Shown here: positions 52,116 to 63,645 of the stretch, piece by piece
Position numbering within the stretch: the stretch's first letter is position 1
Layout: every line of letters starts with the position of its first letter
Source: Argyresthia goedartella
Lineage: Eukaryota; Arthropoda; Insecta; Lepidoptera; Argyresthiidae
Length of the DNA stretch: 64,000 nucleotides
Reading direction: 5' to 3'
Assembly: GCA_949825045.1 (NCBI GenBank)
Contig: OX463832.1
Location: forward strand, 21,570,552 to 21,634,551
The notes under the pieces: generated by a model
Told to the model about the DNA's origin: nothing
What the model saw: only the letters and a program-made list of their open reading frames with translations
The model's database searches: none
Program-made: the position numbers and the translations under genes

Positions 52116-53619
52116 TCCTTCCAAGTGGCTTCTTAATTCCGGCTGTACCACAGACAAGAATAGTGTTGCCACAAATTAGCAATAATGATATGGTAGTATT
52201 TCGTTGAAGTGTCGAAATCTTTGCCTTGACGTTGTCCGGAATTCCGGTTTACGTCTTATTCCCGGACAGCAATAATTTGGTATTTTAAGCTATTTTAAGC
52301 CCAATACTTACCACATAGAACTTTAAATCGTCTGCAAGTATTCATCATACGCCTATAGAGCTGTTAAAACAGTGTTGGTTACCAATAATAATCAGCCATT
52401 GAACTTGAGCTGAGACTTGAAGGTTTGGAGTTGCAGTGGGGACATAAAGATTTTACACTTTTTTATACTTTATTTTTATTATATTTTATTAACATTGATA
52501 TCTAGGAAACATTAAAAGTTTAATTTTGTTACTTAAATATGTAAATATTAGACTAATAAGCAATTTAACTGTGTACATTGCTTAAAATTTTTTAAGAAAT
52601 AGTTGAATGTCTGGGACGCCCCAAATTTGCAATGTGAATCTCTTTTGAAAAACACCCTGGAACGTCCGTATCTTCAGAGCGTCGGTTTACACTGGCGGGA
52701 AACATTATGACTGTTATGTTACCGAGTCCCGGAAAAGACACACCGGGGAAAGGTTGCAGAGATTATTATTTTTGAAAAGCCTCACATTTGAAGATTGGAT
52801 GCCTTACACTTGAAGTTTAATTAACCATATTTCTGAGTATAAACTAAATAACTTCAATTATTATTTGTATTTGCAATACGACTTGACATTTTTTTTAAAT
52901 GTTTTATTTATTAGAAAGAAATTAACTTTACCCACAATAAACTCAGGAAATATTGACGCTCAATATTATGTATTTGAAGCAAGCTAAATTACCAACACAA
53001 ATAAAAATTAACTAAATCTTTATTGTGTGAATTTTTACTCCGTTTTTGAATCGATTTTGGTGAAGGATTTTTTTAATGACTTTTTTTTAATCGATTTTTT
53101 CACCCTGATTCGAAATCGATCTCAAAATCGTTATTTTTTTTAAATAAATCGACATCCCTAATTAGCGATAATACCAAAGTAGTCAGATTAACCAGTGACG
53201 AATGAAAATTCCTGTGTTTCTTGTGATGTAGGAATGGCTTAGGGTAAGTGCAATCAATTTTATTGATTATTATCGGGATATGATTAAAAAAATCTAATTG
53301 TTTTTCAACGGGAAGCAAAGAGTGTTTCGTCCCATCATGTTCAAACAGGAGTGATAGCTCGGATGTTTTTATTCGTACCAATTCTATAATGTCTGCTAAA
53401 AGAATAGTGTCGTCAAGTGAACGCAGAATATTTCAAGAATTATTCGCAGTTTTGTTTGGGCTATTTGCATCAAATTGTAATGATTGATTGTGGGCTGATA
53501 AATTTGCAGGATTATATGATAAAAATCGGCTGGGTTTTATATAAGACACACATAAATTTTAAGTTTGGAGTACTTAGGTGGTTAGGGGGGCCCTTAGCTA
53601 TCCTGTTGTATCATTTTCT
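52116..53619. other. Intergenic, no gene recognised
   Basis: AT-rich sequence. A minus-strand frame of 93 codons at 53381-53100 shows no motif. Confidence 0.45.
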
Positions 53620-53652
53620 GATTTAGGAAACATAAATGATGTTTCCTAAATC
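53620..53652. repeat. Perfect 14-bp hairpin
   Basis: GATTTAGGAAACAT and its inverse are separated by AAATG. Too short for a microRNA precursor; possibly an element end. Confidence 0.8.
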
Positions 53653-53786
53653 TTTATTTACTTATAAAATATATTTACGCGATGTTTACAACTTGGCCAT
53701 TCTCGGAACGACAAATGTCAAATAAAAAAGCTCCAACGTTGGATATTGGTATATGAGTGCTCTTTTTGTGCTTTAGACCATACAAC

Positions 53787-53983
53787 TGAAGTAAAACTTC
53801 TTTAGCTCTAATGCTTCAAAAATACATATCCTGCACTGTGTATGGCTATGAGAGGAAGAGAGAAAGAAAATGTGCACGCGCACGTCTCGTTCGCCTCGCC
53901 CGATCACACTTTTCGTAACGCTCTCATCACGCATTCGCCAGCTTACTCCAGAATTCAAGCGTGCGTAAAGAAGTTTTACTTCA
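53787..53983. mobile_element. 197-bp MITE with 18-bp inverted ends
   Basis: TGAAGTAAAACTTCTTTA at the left end is perfectly inverted at the right. The interior is GC-richer than the surroundings and non-coding. Confidence 0.8.
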
Positions 53984-54494
53984 ATAATATTTTTAATCCT
54001 GCTTGCTGCTCCCGCTCAGTTACGTCACGCACACTCTCTGGCATCAACACCACATCAAGTACGCCACCATGTGCATTCGTCACCTCATTCGTCTCATACA
54101 GACCACAAGCACTAAGGAAATAGCAATAGTAATTGGTAACCGAAGCAGACGCACTATTCATATTTAGATCACCCAGGTATGGTAATGAAGGTTTCCCGCC
54201 AAATTAACACTTCATCAAATGTCGATGATGTGGATTAGAGGGTGTGTGATCAAAAAATGGAATACTAAATCGGGTAAATACGAATTGGGCGAATGACAGC
54301 TATAAGTTTGTTAAACAATGTACGTCATACTCGTAGGACGTTATTATATTGAGGTCCATTTACTTTATATTTATATTTTGGGTGTAAGTGGTAATAATTA
54401 AAAATAATTATGTTAATATTATTTTCACGGCATTTTCATTCAACGAAAATATTTTTATTAGTGAGAAACACCGCGGTAATAGGTGAAGACTAAC

Positions 54495-54636
54495 GGCTTT
54501 ACTAATAGTTAAAAAAAACACTGTTTAACTTTTCAGTGTTTTGTCCATTTCATACGTCGAGTAAATGTCGAATGTCAAGGCAAGACAAAACACTGTATAA
54601 GTTACACAGTGAATAACTTATTTTATTAGTAAGGCC
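54495..54636. mobile_element. 142-bp foldback MITE
   Basis: Ends GGCTTTACTAATA / TATTAGTAAGGCC (12 of 13 match), and the inversion continues inwards through AACACTGT...GTTTTGTC to about 55 bases per arm. Confidence 0.8.
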
Positions 54637-54996
54637 ATAATGGGGGAGCGCAGCGTCGTCAAAGATTCAAGATTCAAGATTCGTTTATTTGCTTATGAAA
54701 TTAGGTATAAATATCAGATGTTAGTAATATTTATAAGTTCCTTATTCAGCCATATTTATACAGCACGCAAATAATAGTATAATTCAATTTGTGCATAGGA
54801 CTTATCAAGGACACACAAACAATTGAATATTAAGAAATATGTATTAGTGCAAGAACTCTGAAAGTGCATAAAAATTATGCTGTTGAAGCCATATAAATAA
54901 GTTTAAATAGACGAAGAATAATAATTTAATAAGACTTTTTATGTCGTTTGGCATTTTTTTTGTATATTTTTACGCTCATTACATAACAACTTCTTT

Positions 54997-55640
54997 GGTA
55001 AAGCGTTTTTCGTGGTTTATGTTCCAGTGCTAATTTAATCTATCCGGATTTCTCATATTCCTTGGAAACTTTTTTTTTTAGCAGTCGTGAGCATACTCAT
55101 GTTCTGTTTCACAAATGTTGCTACTTCAAATATATAGAGACACGGTAAAGTTAAAAAGTTTAGTTTTTTGAACAGCGTTTTACAAGATTCTTGGGGTTTT
55201 ACTCCTAAGATTGCCTCATTTTTTTGTATGAAAAACACTCTGGTTCTGTACTATTTCCCCATAAGATGATGCCGTACCTTAACACGGATGCCTCGTATTA
55301 CGCGAGAGTTGTTTGAAGTGTGGTAGTTTTTCTTAGCTTTGAGAGTGCAAATACAAATCTACTGATTTCATTGCAAACCTGGTCAAAATGCAGCTTCCAG
55401 TTAAGTTCTTTGTCAATCACAATACCAAAAAATGTTACACTATTTTCACATTTTATTATTTGGTTATTATAGTTTATAATGATATCACTGACATTGTTGA
55501 AATTCATTAACTTTGTCTTTGTCACATTCATTTTTAAATTACTATTATTATTTAACCAATCGTCCACTAACGCTATTGTTTTATGTATGTCATGTTTGTG
55601 TTTGTTAATTAATTTATTATCATTATTACCATTGTTATAA
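54997..55640 (-). pseudogene. Minus-strand LINE, distal part (RT tail)
   Basis: On the minus strand: DDWLNNNSNLKMNVTKTKLM, VTFFGIVIDKELNWKLHFDQ, FALSKLRK, then in other frames ILWGNST and QESCKTLFKKLNFLTLP. This is the RT thumb and tail of a CR1/Jockey-like element whose catalytic half lies at 57335-58900 beyond an inserted LINE. Confidence 0.8.
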
Positions 55641-55659
55641 TTTTATTCATTATATACTT

Positions 55660-57333
55660 ATATATATATCAACTTTACGGCGATGGACGTGGCTCAGGTG
55701 GTCAGGCGAATGGTTCGCGGCAAGTCGCCGGGGTTCGATGGGCTCAGTATCGAGCACATCCTATTTGCGGGGGACAAAGTCTATCCTGTGTTGGCTGCTC
55801 TGTTCAATTCTTGCATAAACCACGGTTACCTCCCCAAAGAAATGATAAAAATGGTTGTGGTTCCTGTCCCTAAGAACAAGACAGGCGACATGTCGGTGCT
55901 CAGTAACTATATATAGGCCTATATCTTTAGGTACTATTGTGGGCAATGTGTTTGAACGGCTTCTGCAGCCCGCACTGACCAGCAGGTTGCGTATTGACGA
56001 TGCACAGTTTGGTTTCCGTCCCGGGCTCTCAACAGATTCAGCTATTTTCACTTTAAAACATACCGTCAGATATTAAACCAGCCGGGAAACATCTGTATAT
56101 GCCTGTTTTCTGGACTTAAGCAGAGCTTTTGATCTGGTAAATTATAATTTACTATGGGAAAAACTCCAGCGAGCTCAAGTAAACCCAAATGTGGTGAATC
56201 TGTTGAGATACTGGTACGGAAATCAAACTAATGCCGTGAAAAGGCGACATCACTTCTAACGAGTATATGTTAGAGTGTGGAGTGCGTCAGGGTGGGCTCA
56301 CCTCCCCCGATCTATTTAACCTGTACGTAAATTACTTGATCTTGGGCCTGAGGGGCACCAGGGTCGGCTGTCATATTGGTAATGTATGTGTTAACAATCT
56401 GAGTTACGCAGACGACATGGTGCTCCTCAGTACCTCGATTGAGGGTCTTGAGCGACCTTTGTACTCGCTATGCCGAAGTGCATGGACTAAAATACAACAA
56501 GGAAAAGACCGAGATGGTAGTGTTCAGATCGGGGAAGGGCCCTGAGAGGATACCTCCTCTGTTTTTGGAAGGCTCGCCGGTGCGGGTTGTGGAACAGTTT
56601 AGATACCTTGGCCACATCCTCACAGGAGACATGCGGGATGATGTCGACATCGAGCGGGAACGCAGGGCCCTTGCCGTCCGCTGCAACATGATCGCGCGAA
56701 GATTTGCTCGTTGTACTGACGAAGTTAAAATTACTCTCTTTAAGGCGTTTTGCCAGAGCTTCTATACCAGCCAGCTCTGGCTTCATTACACCCAACGTGC
56801 CTATAATACCTTGCGGGTCCAGTACAACGATGCATTTCGAATACTTGTGCATCTGCCAAGATACTGCAGTGCATCAACGATGTTTGCGGAGGCTAGGGTC
56901 CCTGATTTCTACGTAATAATCAGGTCGAGGATTGCATCATTCTGTGTGCGGCTGCGAACTTCAGAAAATGAGATTCTGAGTGCTATTATGGAGAGCACGA
57001 GCGGACCATTTTTCCAGCACTGGAATAACGTGCACCACGCTGGGAACAGGAAGTAACTTGCACTGTATAGTCTAACTTTCATTATATTTATTTATAATTT
57101 TGACAATAATAATTTACTGTTATACAATTATTATATTGCAAATAATTGCTTTTGCATCATATTGATCTCACTGTTATTCCTGTTTTTATTTAAAATTTTG
57201 ACAATAATAATTTGCTATTGCGCCATTTTGATATTGTAATCTTAAATTCTAGATAATTTTGTATTTGTACTTCTATGGGTGTATTCAATGACCTGAAATA
57301 AATAAATAATAATAATAATAATAATATTATTAT
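55660..57333 (+). pseudogene. 5'-truncated plus-strand LINE inserted in the minus-strand LINE
   Basis: RT from MVRGKSPGFDGLSIEHILFA through VVPVPKNKTGD, a stop, RPISLGTIVGNVFE, FGFRPGLSTDSAI, FLDLSRAFDLV, VRQGGLTSPDLFNLYVN and LSYADDMVLLST (intact YADD), then a 205-residue tail (FRYLGHILTGDMRDD, RRFARCTDEVKITLF, LPRYCSASTMFA) ending at 57056. The 3' UTR runs to an (AATAAT)n tail at 57298-57333. A few stops and shifts break the RT. Related to the fragments at 9161-9580 and 13750-14155. Confidence 0.88.
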
Positions 57334-57334
57334 T

Positions 57335-58900
57335 GCTCACTATAATCGAAATGTCGTCCGCGAATACGATTTAATGGTCTAATGTCACTTTTGGTATGTC
57401 ATTTATATAAATGAAGAACATAAGTGGGTCTTAAACACTTCCTTGAGGCACACCAAAATGATTATATTTATATTCACTCATATTTAATTTCATTGTTATT
57501 GGTTATTGCTATTTAATCTATTTATGTGCACACTTTGTTTCCTATCAATAATATAAGTTTGTATCCATGGTAGCGGTGGTCGCCTTACGCCATATTGTTC
57601 TAGTTTATCTAACAATTGATCATGCGAGACGAAATCAAACGCTTTCGTCTTATCGAAAAATAAGACAGATGTATTTATTATGTTTAAGATCAAAGCCCTT
57701 TGCCACACTAGATACAAGATTGAATGCTGCTATAATTACAGATTTATCCTTTTGGAAACCATATTGTACCTTTGTAATTATTTTATGCTTCTCATAATAG
57801 TAATTTAGCTTAAATTGCATAGCTTTTCAAATATTTTTGAGAATATCGGTATCAGTGTGTCTGGTCGATAATAGCTGCGATTGCGGTTTCACAATCGAAA
57901 ATTTTAGTTTTTCAGGGAATCGTCCTTCCTCAAACCACATGTTTGTATTTGAATTTGACCTAAAGTTAATGTTTAATGTGATTTGATATGTAGTATTTTC
58001 TACGAATTTGTACCCTTTGTTCCCTACCTGTGAAATCGACTTACCTAAATTGATTCTGACATTGTATAACTATTAGACTTTGTACAGCGCATTGGGTGTA
58101 TACCTGTAATGTTGTACATCGTAATTGTATATTAAATTAAATAAATAAATAAAATTAAATGTTTATTAAATGACATAAAACTGGAAAGTGACTTGCTGCT
58201 TGTCTTGATAATTTATATTTTTATGTCGTCGTACTCAGTTGCTTCAGTATTTTTAGACCCGTTAATGTCTTTCTTTGTCTTGTTCCCTTATGGGAGTGAT
58301 GACAAATCTATTTCAAAGTTCCTGTGCAATTGTGTTTATGTAAATACGTTTTGATCAGTTTAAAATTAGTTTTGTTTGTCAAATTTATTAAATTATCATT
58401 AAATGTATTGGCTATTTCAAGTGGATTTATAAATAAGTGATCAATGTCGCCTTTGACAGCTTTTGTTTCTATATTATTATTTTTTTTGGCCTACATCTTT
58501 AATTATTTTCCATGAAACTCTACAAATGTTTTTGCTCTCCAAAACCATTTTACTATTTTGGTTCCTTTGCGATTGTGAGATGCATTTTTTAATAGTTTAG
58601 AGTATTTTCTATATTGCAGTTTATTTGCTTCTGTTTTGTTGACATAGAAATTATAGCGCAGAGATCTTTTCGTTTTGCAACATATCTTTAATCCCTTTGT
58701 TATCCAGGCTCTTTTTAATATTGCATTTATCTTGCGTTCTATTTTCGGGAAGAATAGTTCATAGAACAAGCTGAAAAGTGCGTGAAATTTATCAAATGCA
58801 GTATTTGCATCTGCTTGCTCATATACTTCGTTGAAGGAAAAGTTTTGTAAAGCGTAAACTTTCTTATGTTGTCCTCACTGAAGTCTCTTTTCACAATGTG
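57335..58900 (-). pseudogene. Minus-strand LINE, proximal part (linker and RT core)
   Basis: On the minus strand: ILKRAWITKGLKICCKTKRS and NKLQYRKYSKLLKN (linker before RT, 58769-58503), FDKTKAFDFVSHDQLLDKLE (57717-57496), GVPQGSV with a stop and FIYINDIP, then VFADDISIIVS at about 57360. Stops occur between blocks. It continues at 55640 once the plus-strand LINE is taken out. Confidence 0.8.
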
Positions 58901-59082
58901 CCATGTCTTGACCGCGTATAGTCTTGAAAGCGCATAGTCTTCGTCTTAGTTCGACATACAGAACACATAAATCACAAGCTTTTGACGGACATTTCCGCCA
59001 TCCGGATAGTCATTCAATTAAATAGCTATGCCATCAGTTGGCTGCGGCTTGTATATCCATACCACTCATCGTGAAACAGATT

Positions 59083-59222
59083 TCTCGCCGGTGTGTACTC
59101 TTATGTGCGTGACCATAGTACTTTTATTAGCAAATAATTTAGGACACAACTCACACTGCTAGGGTTTCTCGCCTGAATGTGTTCTTGAATTATTTATCAA
59201 AAGATCTTTCCGTGAAAATAAT
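59083..59222 (-). pseudogene. Two decayed C2H2 fingers beyond the stop of the zinc-finger gene
   Basis: After the stop at 59223 and a one-base shift, the minus strand reads FSRKDLLINNSRTHSGEKP, a TAG, then QCELCPKLFANKSTMVTHIR and VHTGEK before a final stop near 59068. They clearly continue the finger array (TGEKP linkers) and show that the present stop is a truncation. Confidence 0.85.
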
Positions 59223-60623
59223 TTATATATGAGATATGGCACACGAAAAGGGTCTCTTGCCCTCTGTATGTGTTCTTCTGTGCTTGACCAAAATACCTTT
59301 CTTAGCAAATGATGAATGACACACCTCACACTGATAAGGTTTCTCGCCAGTATGTGTTCTTATGTGACTAATCAAATTTTGTTTACTTGAAAATGATTTA
59401 TGACACACCTCGCACTGAAATGGTTTTTCGCCCGAATGTATTCCTATGTGACATACCAAATATTTTTTAGTTAAAAACGATTTATGACACACCTCACACT
59501 GAAATGGTTTTTCGCCAGTATGTGTCCTTTTGTGAGTAAGCAAACATTGTTTAAATGAAAATGATTTATTACACACCTCACACTGAAATGGTTTTTCGCC
59601 AGTATGTGTCCTTTTGTGACTAACCAAACTTTGTTTAATTGAAAATGATTTATGACACACCTCACACTGAAATGGTTTTTCACCAGTATGTGTTCTAATG
59701 TGACTCACCAAATGGTGTTTGACGGCAAACGTCTTATGACACACCTTACACTGAAATGGTTTTTCGCCGGTATGTGTCCTTAAGTGACTTAACAAATGTT
59801 GTTTCATTGAAAATGATTTTTGACATACCTCACACTGAAATGGTTTTTCACCAGTATGTGTCCTTAAGTGACTTACCAAATGTAGTTTGCATGAAAATGA
59901 TTTAAGGCACACCTCACACTGAAATTGTTTTTCGCCAGGATGTGTCCTTACCATATGACTTACCATAATATGTTTCAGTGAAAATAATTTATGACACACC
60001 CTACACTGATAGGGAGTCTTGCCTGTATCTGTATTGCTGTGTGTACCTAGATGATTTTTATTTGAAATAGATTTAAGATAATGAGATTGACCAGACTGAA
60101 CATTTGTTTGCATAATGTTGTGCTGAAGTAGTTCAATCGAACACTCGCTACACTGATCGTCTGAACACAATACAACAACACAATCTTTACATGGAATGGG
60201 AAAAGTTTTATTATTGTGCGGATAAATGTCATATGTAGAGATGTGGCGTTCTAAGACTGTTTTTGAAGTAAACCTTTTATAACAGTAATCGCAAGCGAAT
60301 GTGCTTTTTAACTCATGAGTAGATTCTTCAGAAGTAGAGTTTAGGGTGTTTATAGATGTGACACAACTTTTTATTTGTTTTCTTGTTTGTGCTTCGGATT
60401 CCTCTAACTGTCCATCAAGATTTTCTGCTCGGAAGGTAGAAGGGAGTGTCTCAATGTTATTTTCCAAATATTCAATAGCAGCTGCATTAGCATCGTCATC
60501 TTCATCAGCAGTCATCACCTGCGTGTCATCATCTTGCGGAGATATGTCGATAGAGAAGGCGTGGCATGATGTCAGCCGCCCAGGGCGACACACCGAGGTC
60601 TCCACAGTGAACTTGTCTTGATT
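59223..60623 (-). CDS. C2H2 zinc-finger protein, main exon (nine regular fingers), 5' exons not found
   Basis: The exon starts after the acceptor TGTATTTACAG (60624-60634), in phase 0 with NQDKFTVETSVCRPGR; the ATG at 60677 lies in the intron and is probably not the start. Residues 1-110 form an acidic linker (QDDDTQVMTADEDDDANAAA). A degenerate finger (CDYCYKRF...H) and a Cys-rich spacer follow. Nine tandem fingers come next, with C-x2-C-x12-H-x3/4-H spacing and near-perfect HTGEKPFQC linkers. A tenth finger is cut short at CAISHI-stop. Putative sequence-specific transcription factor in the nucleus. Upstream exons, perhaps a ZAD, must lie right of 60634, possibly beyond the window. Confidence 0.9.
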   Translation of the reverse strand, partial: NQDKFTVETSVCRPGRLTSCHAFSIDISPQDDDTQVMTADEDDDANAAAIEYLENNIETLPSTFRAENLDGQLEESEAQTRKQIKSCVTSINTLNSTSEESTHELKSTFACDYCYKRFTSKTVLERHISTYDIYPHNNKTFPIPCKDCVVVLCSDDQCSECSIELLQHNIMQTNVQSGQSHYLKSISNKNHLGTHSNTDTGKTPYQCRVCHKLFSLKHIMVSHMVRTHPGEKQFQCEVCLKSFSCKLHLVSHLRTHTGEKPFQCEVCQKSFSMKQHLLSHLRTHTGEKPFQCKVCHKTFAVKHHLVSHIRTHTGEKPFQCEVCHKSFSIKQSLVSHKRTHTGEKPFQCEVCNKSFSFKQCLLTHKRTHTGEKPFQCEVCHKSFLTKKYLVCHIGIHSGEKPFQCEVCHKSFSSKQNLISHIRTHTGEKPYQCEVCHSSFAKKGILVKHRRTHTEGKRPFSCAISHI

Positions 60624-60784
60624 CTGTAAATACAGATACATCGGAATTGTTGAGACTGTCATGGGAACAAAAAACATCTAAGAACCAATACGATTCCCAC
60701 AATGAGTGTTAGTGTGTATTAAAATAAGAACAAGTTTTGGTTGTATCCAATACTAATGATTATGTGGGCATGTTTGATTATTGT

Positions 60785-61190
60785 AGTAGTTTATGTGACT
60801 GATACATAATGCCTAATTATGTAAAGTTACATACACTACTTTATCTACACACATATCATAAGCTCTCATTGATGTGTTTAGGAAACGCATGTTCGACCGG
60901 CATTGTGGCATTGATAATTGCTCTGCACTTGTTTAGGTTGTTCAGTAGTACCAACTTCACAGACAAACTAGGGGCGGCACGCAGGCGGGCGTCGGCGTTC
61001 GAAATTTGAATGTCATAATTTGTCGAAAATTGATACATTATGGTCATATAGTATTAATATTCAGATAAGAAATGAGTTTTTACCAAGTATTATATAACAT
61101 TACAAGTATATTATAACATTATGCTGGTCGTAACGTGCGGTGTTTGGACGCAGTACTTGGGTTTATGATACCTGTGTAGATAAAAGTCTT
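60785..61190 (-). mobile_element. Dispersed non-coding element, copy D (inverted)
   Basis: Inverted relative to copies A-C: TTATCTACACACATATCATA at 60841, GGCGTCGGCGTTCGAAATTT near 60990, and TACCTGTGTAGATAAAAG at the right. It lies in the intron upstream of the zinc-finger exon. Confidence 0.75.
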
Positions 61191-61544
61191 CAGTTTTTTT
61201 TACCTGCATTACTGTAGTATCTTTTAATGATTAATTGGCATTTCATCCCCTTTCGCTCTTTTTTTCCTTTCGTGAATTGATGAGTATTTCATTGCGTATG
61301 TTCTACAATTCTAAACGCTCTCATATTTCTTCGCAATCAATATCATTTCATAGGTTAAGTAAGAGTTAATAGCAGTTTTTAATCTTTTCTAGGTTGTCAT
61401 AGAACCCTTCTCAGAAATGAAACTACTTATTTAATTTTGCAATCTGGGGTTTGTATCAACTACTATTCGGGAGTTTTGAAAATTTCCGATTTTATATCTA
61501 CTATACCACGTATATTTGCCACTCGTGCCGCTATATTGAAAAAA

Positions 61545-61685
61545 GCGGTCAAGTGCGAGTCGGACTAGCGCACGATGGGTTCCGTACCACCGTACAATGG
61601 GAGTGAATATTTTGGATTTTAAATAGCAAATTTTGTTTATAAAGTTATTGGTGCGGCTACTTTCATACTCCATGTACCCTTGGGC
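61545..61685 (+). mobile_element. Interspersed repeat of the GGGTTCCGTACC family, 5' fragment
   Basis: GCGGTCAAGTGCGAGTCGGA, GATGGGTTCCGTACCACC and TTGGTGCGGCTACTTTCATA match the first 130 bases of copies 1 and 2. Confidence 0.75.
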
Positions 61686-61929
61686 GTTCTCAAAATGACT
61701 TGAATACGTAATAAAGTTTTAGACTCAGTAGAAAATACTTAAAATGTATGTACCTTCCTCACGGCAACGAAGGGTACTTAGGCTATTACATTCCCCAGAT
61801 GTCAAAATGGGCGAAACGAAAGCAAATTCAAGAGCAAGAGCATATATGTGGGAGCCCGGAACGTTCCCGAAATAGAGAGAACTGAAGCAGAGTGCGAGCG
61901 ATGTCAAATCGATCAGTAGTACCACAGTT

Positions 61930-62172
61930 ATTGCGCACCTAAGGAAAAATTTTGGTCCTACGAATTGTCCGAAATATTGTTGTCCGATAAAGGCCGAGCT
62001 TTAAGCTCCAATGAGATGAATATATTCGTCAAGAATAAATGGATTAAGTATTTATACTCCCCAATGTATCACCATGTAACCAATGGGCAAATTGAGAGAG
62101 GCATACACAAATTTAAAAAACAAAATGAAGAAAACTTTTTGCGGACTACTGGAGGCCTACTATGACCTCTTA
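61930..62172 (+). pseudogene. Retroelement integrase fragment
   Basis: Plus-strand frame with LLSDKGRALSSNEMNIFVK, YSPMYHHVTNGQIERG and a stop after TTGGLL. The pattern (SDxGxxxxSxE ... xxPYHxxxNGxxER) is the second half of a DDE integrase core, most like Gypsy-type elements: the second Asp is in SDKG and the Glu in IERG. The first catalytic Asp region and all other domains are missing. Confidence 0.7.
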
Positions 62173-62493
62173 AATCTATTCAGTTTAAGGCCTTAAACTG
62201 AACTGCATTGCTAATTCGTACCATGACCTCTAAAAAGCAAGACAGTTTAAGCCCTTATTACGTCCAGCGTATTCATGCAGTTCACCTTTTTTTTCCTCCT
62301 AAAATCGTACCATGACGTGCCATTTGACAGGCGCTCGGCGATTACTGAAACGCTCAATTGTCAAAGTAAGCAATGTTTAAAAAGTTGCTCTGAGATTATA
62401 ACTTTATGTGAATTGTTGTCTGTCTTGTTGTTGATAGTTTAGTAGACGCTTTGCGATTGTTCAAGTGCTTTTTAGTTATTTTCTTTATAATAA
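62173..62493. other. No gene recognised
   Basis: Short AT-rich sequence between the integrase scrap and the Harbinger relic. Confidence 0.45.
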
Positions 62494-63645
62494 TGGCAAG
62501 TGAGTAAACAGGTATTGTTTGAATTTTTTGAAACGGACAATAACTTGAATGACAATTTAAAAAGAAATCGCCACCGCCTTACAAGGGAAATGTATGATCC
62601 CTTTCATTTAACTGACGACAAATTCGTCGAACTATCGGCTTACTCCCGACTTGGCTCAAAGTTTGTGCAAGGAACTGGCGACGAGTGGTAAACCACAGCC
62701 AAGTAAATCGTCGGATTCCACCATAGAAAAAAAAGTAAGAGTTTATGGAAATACATTAGTTTTACTGTCAAGAGACTTAGGTAATTTCTAGAGATTCAAG
62801 AGATCTAGACAGTGTACATCTAAATACCTACTCTTTTCTGTTGCAGGGTCTTACAGCTTTATCATTTTATGACTATGGAACATATCAACACCAACAGGTA
62901 AGATCTGTGGCTTTATTGCGTAACAAACCATATCAGCAGTACTGGGCATAGGTCACTGCAGCAATGAACTCATTAGAAATGGGAAATACCTATAAAGAAT
63001 GCACACAAACTGTAGAAGAATGTTGTACCTATGAATAGAATAAGGTGAATTTTTAAATGATACCATAGCTTTAATTATGTAGCTGTCAGACACCGGTTCT
63101 AAGCAGTCGCTAATTTGAAAAGTTTATTTATAATTAACACTTTTTTAATTTCAGGTGTAATTAAAAATTTGGAGTGATGTTATTGGCTGCATTGATGGGA
63201 CACAGGTAGCTATTGTAAACCCAAAAGGAGAGGAGAGGTATATCTGTCGGAAGGGCTATAATTCTCTAAATGTTCAATTGGTAAGATTAATCAATGATAA
63301 TTATTATGACCTCTGTGGCACTGCGGTTATTATGACTCTGCCTACCATGCGAGAGGTCCCGGGCTCGATCCCCGGCTGGGGATAAATTAATAAAAAATTG
63401 GAAAAGGGTCTTGGATGTTTATGTGTGTAATGTCGCTGTTGCTGGTTCCCACTACACAACAGTGTGGGGCCAAGCAATGTAAGTGCCTGTACATAAATGT
63501 TAAAGTTTATTTAGTTGTATGTTGATGCCAGTTATGGGGGATCCATATATGACTCATTTAGATGATCAGTCCATCCTTCTTCCCAACTTCATGACTATTT
63601 CAAAGGCCTCAGTAATAATGTGGTAATAATAAAGGCTTTTAGGTA
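62494..63645 (+). pseudogene. HARBI1-like transposase, spliced, third and distinct Harbinger lineage
   Basis: Piece 1 (62510-62690): KRNRHRLTREMYDPFHLTDD then KFVELSAYSRL. Exon (62847-62897, TTGCAG...GTAAGA): GLTALSFYDYGTYQHQQ, the aL.fYa.G.YQ motif. Exon (63155-63280): WSDVIGCIDGTQVAIVNPKG, EERYICRKGYNSLNVQL, with the first catalytic Asp, then donor GTAAGA. A further piece (63512-63620): LYVDASYGGSIYDSF, equivalent to the DA.ypGS.HDS motif with the second Asp. A stop follows where the IW motif is expected, and a TAA lies near 63158. It is much less related to 44197-44797 than those two copies are to each other. Confidence 0.75.
63305..63510 (+). mobile_element. tRNA-derived SINE in the Harbinger relic
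   Basis: Box A-like GTGGCACTGCGG (63315-63326) and box B-like GGGCTCGATCCCC (63361-63373) head a body with GTCGCTGTTGCTGGTTCCCA and CAATGTAAGTGCCTGTACAT. It lies between two transposase pieces. Confidence 0.7.

Noticed and set aside
53620..53652. microRNA precursor
   Set aside because: A 14-bp stem with a 5-base loop is too short for a pre-miRNA.
63301..63375. tRNA gene on the plus strand
   Set aside because: tRNA-like head only; the downstream body is shared with another repeat at 11920-12030, so it is a SINE.
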